From Pedosphaera sp. (GTDB lineage: Bacteria > Verrucomicrobiota > Verrucomicrobiia > Limisphaerales > Pedosphaeraceae), in the NCBI GenBank assembly GCA_028293285.1, contig JAQGPC010000094.1, forward strand, positions 1 to 41,597: DNA of 41,597 nt, read 5' to 3'. Of this stretch, positions 38,743-41,597 are shown in pieces. Position 1 is the stretch's first letter. Each line of letters opens with the position of its first letter. The notes beneath the pieces are model-generated. The model made no database searches. It was not told the origin of the DNA and saw nothing but the letters and a program-made list of their open reading frames with translations. The position numbers and the translations under genes were made by a program.

Positions 38743-39639
38743 TTAATGTGCCTGAATTGTACGGAACCCCAAATAGATTTTTCGCCCGATAAACGCCACT
38801 GCGTAGAGAACTCCCAATAACGCCACATCCGTCGGCCCAACAGGATAATCCCAGCGATAAGCCAGGCAAAAACCTATAATTGCAGTAAAACCACCCATGC
38901 AGGCAGCAAACAGCGCAAATTGCCGCATATTACGCGCAAACAGATGAGCCGTGAGCGGTGGGATGAGCAGGAAGCCAAAAGCAACCAAAGGCCCCACACT
39001 AAGAACCGACATGGAAATGGTAAGCCCAATCATCAAGAAGAGCAAGAAGTCCCAGACGAGCACATTTTTCTTCAGCGTGACGGCCATTTCCCGATCAAAC
39101 GAAACCAGTAAAAATTCTTTGTTAAAAAGAAAGAGAACCACCATGACTATGAGGAAGGTCCCCGCAGTCAATCCCAAATCAAAATTGGAAATCGCAATAA
39201 TTTCACCTTTCAGCAAATCCAACAATCCTCGCTCCCCTAGGGGATTTTTCACTAATAATAAAATGCTCCAGGCACCCGCGAGGACGTAGGCAGTGCCGAT
39301 CCGCCCCTCGGCCAATCCACGGCCGCGGCGCTCCAAAAATGCCAGAATCAAAATTGCAGTCAGGGTAAAGACCGTGGAACCAATAAAGGCAAGGGTATGT
39401 TCATCTCCCGCAAAATGTCCCTGATGCATGTGGTCGATCAATCCCCATCCACCCGGAACTGCAAAAGCAAAGGCGATGCCGCACGAAGAAATTTGTGGCA
39501 AGGCAACGCCCATGAAAACCAAACGTCGCAAGATTAGATAAACGCCGACCAGCGGACAGGCGAACCCGACCAAAAGGCTGATGTAAACCGAGTTCCGGAG
39601 CAGAAAACCAGGATCGAATATTTCGCGTAAAGTATCCAT
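38743..39639 (-). CDS. metal ABC transporter permease (ZnuB/MntB family)
   Basis: An inner-membrane permease of 298 residues from ATG 39639 (MDTLREIFDPGFLLRNSVYI) with about eight membrane helices, including the family stretch RRLVFMGVALPQISSCGIAFAF and the C-terminal SVGPLVAFGFLLIPPLTAHLFA. The start one base after the ATPase gene and a GGAG ribosome site inside its end support this choice over the frame from 39750. It works with the adjacent ATPase and binding protein to import Zn or Mn. Confidence 0.9.
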   Translation of the reverse strand: MDTLREIFDPGFLLRNSVYISLLVGFACPLVGVYLILRRLVFMGVALPQISSCGIAFAFAVPGGWGLIDHMHQGHFAGDEHTLAFIGSTVFTLTAILILAFLERRGRGLAEGRIGTAYVLAGAWSILLLVKNPLGERGLLDLLKGEIIAISNFDLGLTAGTFLIVMVVLFLFNKEFLLVSFDREMAVTLKKNVLVWDFLLFLMIGLTISMSVLSVGPLVAFGFLLIPPLTAHLFARNMRQFALFAACMGGFTAIIGFCLAYRWDYPVGPTDVALLGVLYAVAFIGRKIYLGFRTIQAH

Positions 39640-39640
39640 G

Positions 39641-40357
39641 CTATTCCAACTCCAAATCCAAAATTTCTTCAATTTTATCCCGACTGAGTAACTTCGCCAC
39701 CGGTCCCTGCACCACCTTGCCCTGATGCAGCCAGATGATTTCGTGAACATAACGCCGTACCGCCTGCAGGTCGTGATTCACCATTAAAATCGTAAGCTGG
39801 TGTTCCGAGTGGAGCCGTCGCAACAGTTCCATGATTGCCTGCGAAGCTGCGGCATCAATTCCCGCAGTAGGTTCGTCGAGAAGCAGAAAATCAGGCTTTG
39901 CCGCAAGAGCGCGGGCAATTAAAACTCGCTGCTTCTGGCCACCGGAAAGTTGGGAGAATCGTTTGCGGCTAAGGTCATCCGCACCTGTTTCACGCAGGCA
40001 GTGATGAGCCCATTCCTTTTCGGCACGGTTCATGAAACGCCCCGGCCCCACCCGGCCGCAAGCGCCCATCAACACCACTTCAAAACTGGAAAGCAAATAG
40101 ATGGGATCCAACGTTTCGCGTTGCGGCACATAGCCAAGCACCGGTTGTTTGCCATACCCGGCGTTATAAACAATCTCACCGCTCAGGGCCGGGATAATCC
40201 CGAGAATTGTTTTGATCAGAGTTGATTTGCCGGAACCGTTCGTTCCCAGCAAGCCGGTAAAACTTCCGCGCTTAATAGTGAGCGAAATATTGGAAAGGAT
40301 TGGTTGGCTGTTGTATCCAATCGTCAACTTTTCCAATTTTAAAAATTCTTCAGTCAT
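39641..40357 (-). CDS. metal ABC transporter ATP-binding protein (ZnuC/MntA-like)
   Basis: The ATPase of the importer, 238 residues from ATG 40357 (MTEEFLKLEKLTIGY). Walker A is LLGTNGSGKSTLIKT, the Q-loop is YVPQRE, the ABC signature is LSGGQKQR, Walker B is FLLLDEPTAGID and the switch His is in MVNHD. The frame from 40402 adds 15 residues that cross the regulatory palindrome region and is not preferred. Metal specificity is inferred from its neighbours. Confidence 0.93.
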   Translation of the reverse strand: MTEEFLKLEKLTIGYNSQPILSNISLTIKRGSFTGLLGTNGSGKSTLIKTILGIIPALSGEIVYNAGYGKQPVLGYVPQRETLDPIYLLSSFEVVLMGACGRVGPGRFMNRAEKEWAHHCLRETGADDLSRKRFSQLSGGQKQRVLIARALAAKPDFLLLDEPTAGIDAAASQAIMELLRRLHSEHQLTILMVNHDLQAVRRYVHEIIWLHQGKVVQGPVAKLLSRDKIEEILDLELE

Positions 40358-40366
40358 GTTAAAACG

Positions 40367-40422
40367 GCCTGTTCGCCCGGCAATCGTGATTATATTAGTC
40401 ACGCTTCCCGCAACGAACAGGC
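40367..40422 (-). promoter_or_regulatory. nested inverted repeats between binding-protein and ATPase genes
   Basis: Outer arms GCCTGTTCG (40367-40375) and CGAACAGGC (40414-40422) enclose a 19-base interrupted palindrome, CGTGATTATATTAGTCACG (40385-40403). The inner site looks like a dimeric metal-regulator box 28 bases upstream of the ATPase start. As RNA the whole could fold into one long hairpin that lowers readthrough from the binding-protein gene. Confidence 0.55.
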
Positions 40423-40493
40423 TTTTAGTCAGATATCAGACCGTCGCCATATCCGCCAGCTTCAGAATCATGCGGATATGTGACCATCTGGTA

Positions 40494-41405
40494 TCATTTG
40501 GCCTGCTTGAGCGCCGTAACGATTTGATCCACGTCATAATCAAACAAGCTGAAGTAGTCTTTTACCTTCTCGTTACCGCCTACTTTTTCCGGCATTACCA
40601 GCAATTTAGCGCCGATGGCTTTGGCCAGGTATTCCGGCGTTTTATGAGGGCGAAATGGCTCCACCAGGACCAGTTTTACCCCCTCGTTCTTAAGCCGTGG
40701 AACCAGAGAATTGATGTAGCTGGGCGATGGCTCGATGCCGGGCTTGGGTTCAATCTGTCCGGCAATCACCAGGCCAAAGCGTTCGGCGAAGTACTCGAAC
40801 GACTTATGGTAGGTGGCGACCTTCGTGCCACGATAGGGCTCCATCAGTTTTTTCCATTCAACAATCTTCTTGTCCAGACGCTCGTTGAATTTTTGCTCGT
40901 TCGCCCGGTAATACGCTGCATTGGCTGAATCAAGCCGGCTAAATGCCTCTGCCAACTCATCCGCGATAATCTTGCCATTTTCCGGGTCCAGCCAGTAATG
41001 AGGATTACCGAGTGGATGAACGTCGCCCATCGAACGATCGATCGGGCCCGTAGGCACTTCGAGCAGACGGATTTTGCGGGAGAGAACCACGTGGCCGGGA
41101 GCATCGGACAGAATTTTGCCGTTGCGCGCACTGCCGACCAGAGGCGGGAGCCAGCCGATTTCCAATTCCGCGCCGCCCTCAACCAGCACGTCTGCCTGGT
41201 TGAGTACCCGCACGAAACTGGGCCGGGCATCAACGAAGTGCGCATCCTCCGTCCCCCGGCAAATCGTGGTGACTTTAACTTTGTCACCACCGACCTCTTC
41301 GGCAATGGAACCGAAATCCGGGAGAGAGGCCACTACGTTCAATCGAGCGTGCGCCGTCGTTGTTGCGACGAGCGTCATAATTATCAAAAATAATTTTATC
41401 TTCAT
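40494..41405 (-). CDS. metal ABC transporter substrate-binding protein (ZnuA/TroA family)
   Basis: An exported 303-residue protein with a signal peptide (LFLIIMTLVATTTAHA). Candidate metal ligands are H56 (EDAHFVD), H130 and/or H136 (GDVHPLGNPHYWLDP) and H200 (TYHKSFEYFAERFG), with a late acidic ligand probable. The long rigid linker helix of the TroA fold (RANEQKFNERLDKKIVEWKK) is present. No His-rich loop is seen, unlike classical ZnuA, so Zn against Mn cannot be settled. It follows an outer-membrane protein gene by 37 bases and precedes the ATPase and permease. Confidence 0.92.
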   Translation of the reverse strand: MKIKLFLIIMTLVATTTAHARLNVVASLPDFGSIAEEVGGDKVKVTTICRGTEDAHFVDARPSFVRVLNQADVLVEGGAELEIGWLPPLVGSARNGKILSDAPGHVVLSRKIRLLEVPTGPIDRSMGDVHPLGNPHYWLDPENGKIIADELAEAFSRLDSANAAYYRANEQKFNERLDKKIVEWKKLMEPYRGTKVATYHKSFEYFAERFGLVIAGQIEPKPGIEPSPSYINSLVPRLKNEGVKLVLVEPFRPHKTPEYLAKAIGAKLLVMPEKVGGNEKVKDYFSLFDYDVDQIVTALKQAK

Positions 41406-41442
41406 AGAAATCCTATAATAGTGTTTTTAGAAAGGATGATGA

Positions 41443-41597
41443 TTAGAATTTATGTGCAGCGTGCGTGCCTAGAAGAAATTCAAACTGCATCCAAACGGAA
41501 TGGTCATCGCCAATGCCATTGCGATGGTCAAAGTTGTATTGCAAACGAATCTTGGAGAACTCGCTGGGATACCAGGTCAGGTTTGGTGAAATGCGCC
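41443..41597 (-). CDS. C-terminal end of an outer-membrane beta-barrel protein (partial)
   Basis: The minus strand reads in from the right edge for 50 residues and stops at TAA (41443-41445). It shows alternating barrel strands (LTWYPSEFSKIRLQYNFD), an acidic/His turn (GDDHS), VWMQFEFLLG and HAAHKF, with a terminal Phe as in barrels inserted by the BAM complex. The His-rich tail and the metal importer 37 bases downstream fit a zinc-linked outer-membrane receptor or porin. The start lies outside the window. Confidence 0.75.
   Translation of the reverse strand, partial: RISPNLTWYPSEFSKIRLQYNFDHRNGIGDDHSVWMQFEFLLGTHAAHKF

Overview
The window is bacterial, uses the standard bacterial code (UGA ends the CBS-domain and Nudix genes) and is most likely from Verrucomicrobiota, probably the Pedosphaera/Limisphaera side (subdivision 3). 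The grounds are the large secreted Ig-like protein and the parallel-beta-helix protein with a dockerin-like motif, both ending in a W-rich domain closed by F/Y-Y-R-L; weak or absent Shine-Dalgarno sequences before many genes; and the mix of Gram-negative envelope genes. This is inference from protein style. There is no rRNA, and I found no tRNA, intact insertion sequence or CRISPR array.

Layout. (1) 1-5.5 kb is accessory: a truncated AAA_13-type ATPase, an exported TPR protein, a secreted beta-helix protein and two small orphan genes, all on the minus strand. A dispersed repeat sits about 100-150 bp upstream of the start of four of these genes, and a cluster of REP-like palindromes follows. 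(2) 5.6-19.7 kb is mostly single housekeeping or metabolic genes: ilvD with a clear terminator, a BON protein, a PQQ-type sugar dehydrogenase, a CBS protein, an ankyrin protein and amidohydrolase pair, an RlmI-like methyltransferase, RNase D, an acyl-CoA synthetase, a zinc-ribbon protein followed by a double-domain NDK, two hypotheticals and a Nudix hydrolase. (3) 19.7-28.4 kb, all minus strand, holds ugd, an aquaporin with a TPR membrane protein, a CHASE3-type histidine kinase and a 1327-residue surface protein built from four copies of an unknown module and five Ig-like domains. (4) 28.6-30.8 kb is the most interesting part: a SAM-I riboswitch with a terminator platform controls a tight operon of a threonine-synthase-like PLP enzyme, a MoaD/ThiS-like sulfur carrier ending in Gly-Gly and a NIL-domain protein. 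The PLP gene has an in-frame UGA where I expect a cysteine. (5) PPK2 converges on a complete minus-strand F1Fo ATP synthase operon, atpBEFHAGDC (31.8-38.4 kb). (6) The right end is a metal-uptake locus: permease, ATPase, periplasmic metal-binding protein and the last 50 residues of an outer-membrane protein, all minus strand.

How the parts work together. The SAM-controlled operon looks like a homocysteine/methionine unit in which the PLP enzyme would use activated homoserine and take sulfur from the thiocarboxylated carrier, by analogy with the CysM-CysO cysteine pathway and the HcyS-type homocysteine pathway. A ThiF/MoeB-like activating enzyme is not in the window. The PPK2 and ATP synthase genes share an intergenic terminator region. 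The metal locus carries an operator-like palindrome in front of its ATPase-permease pair.
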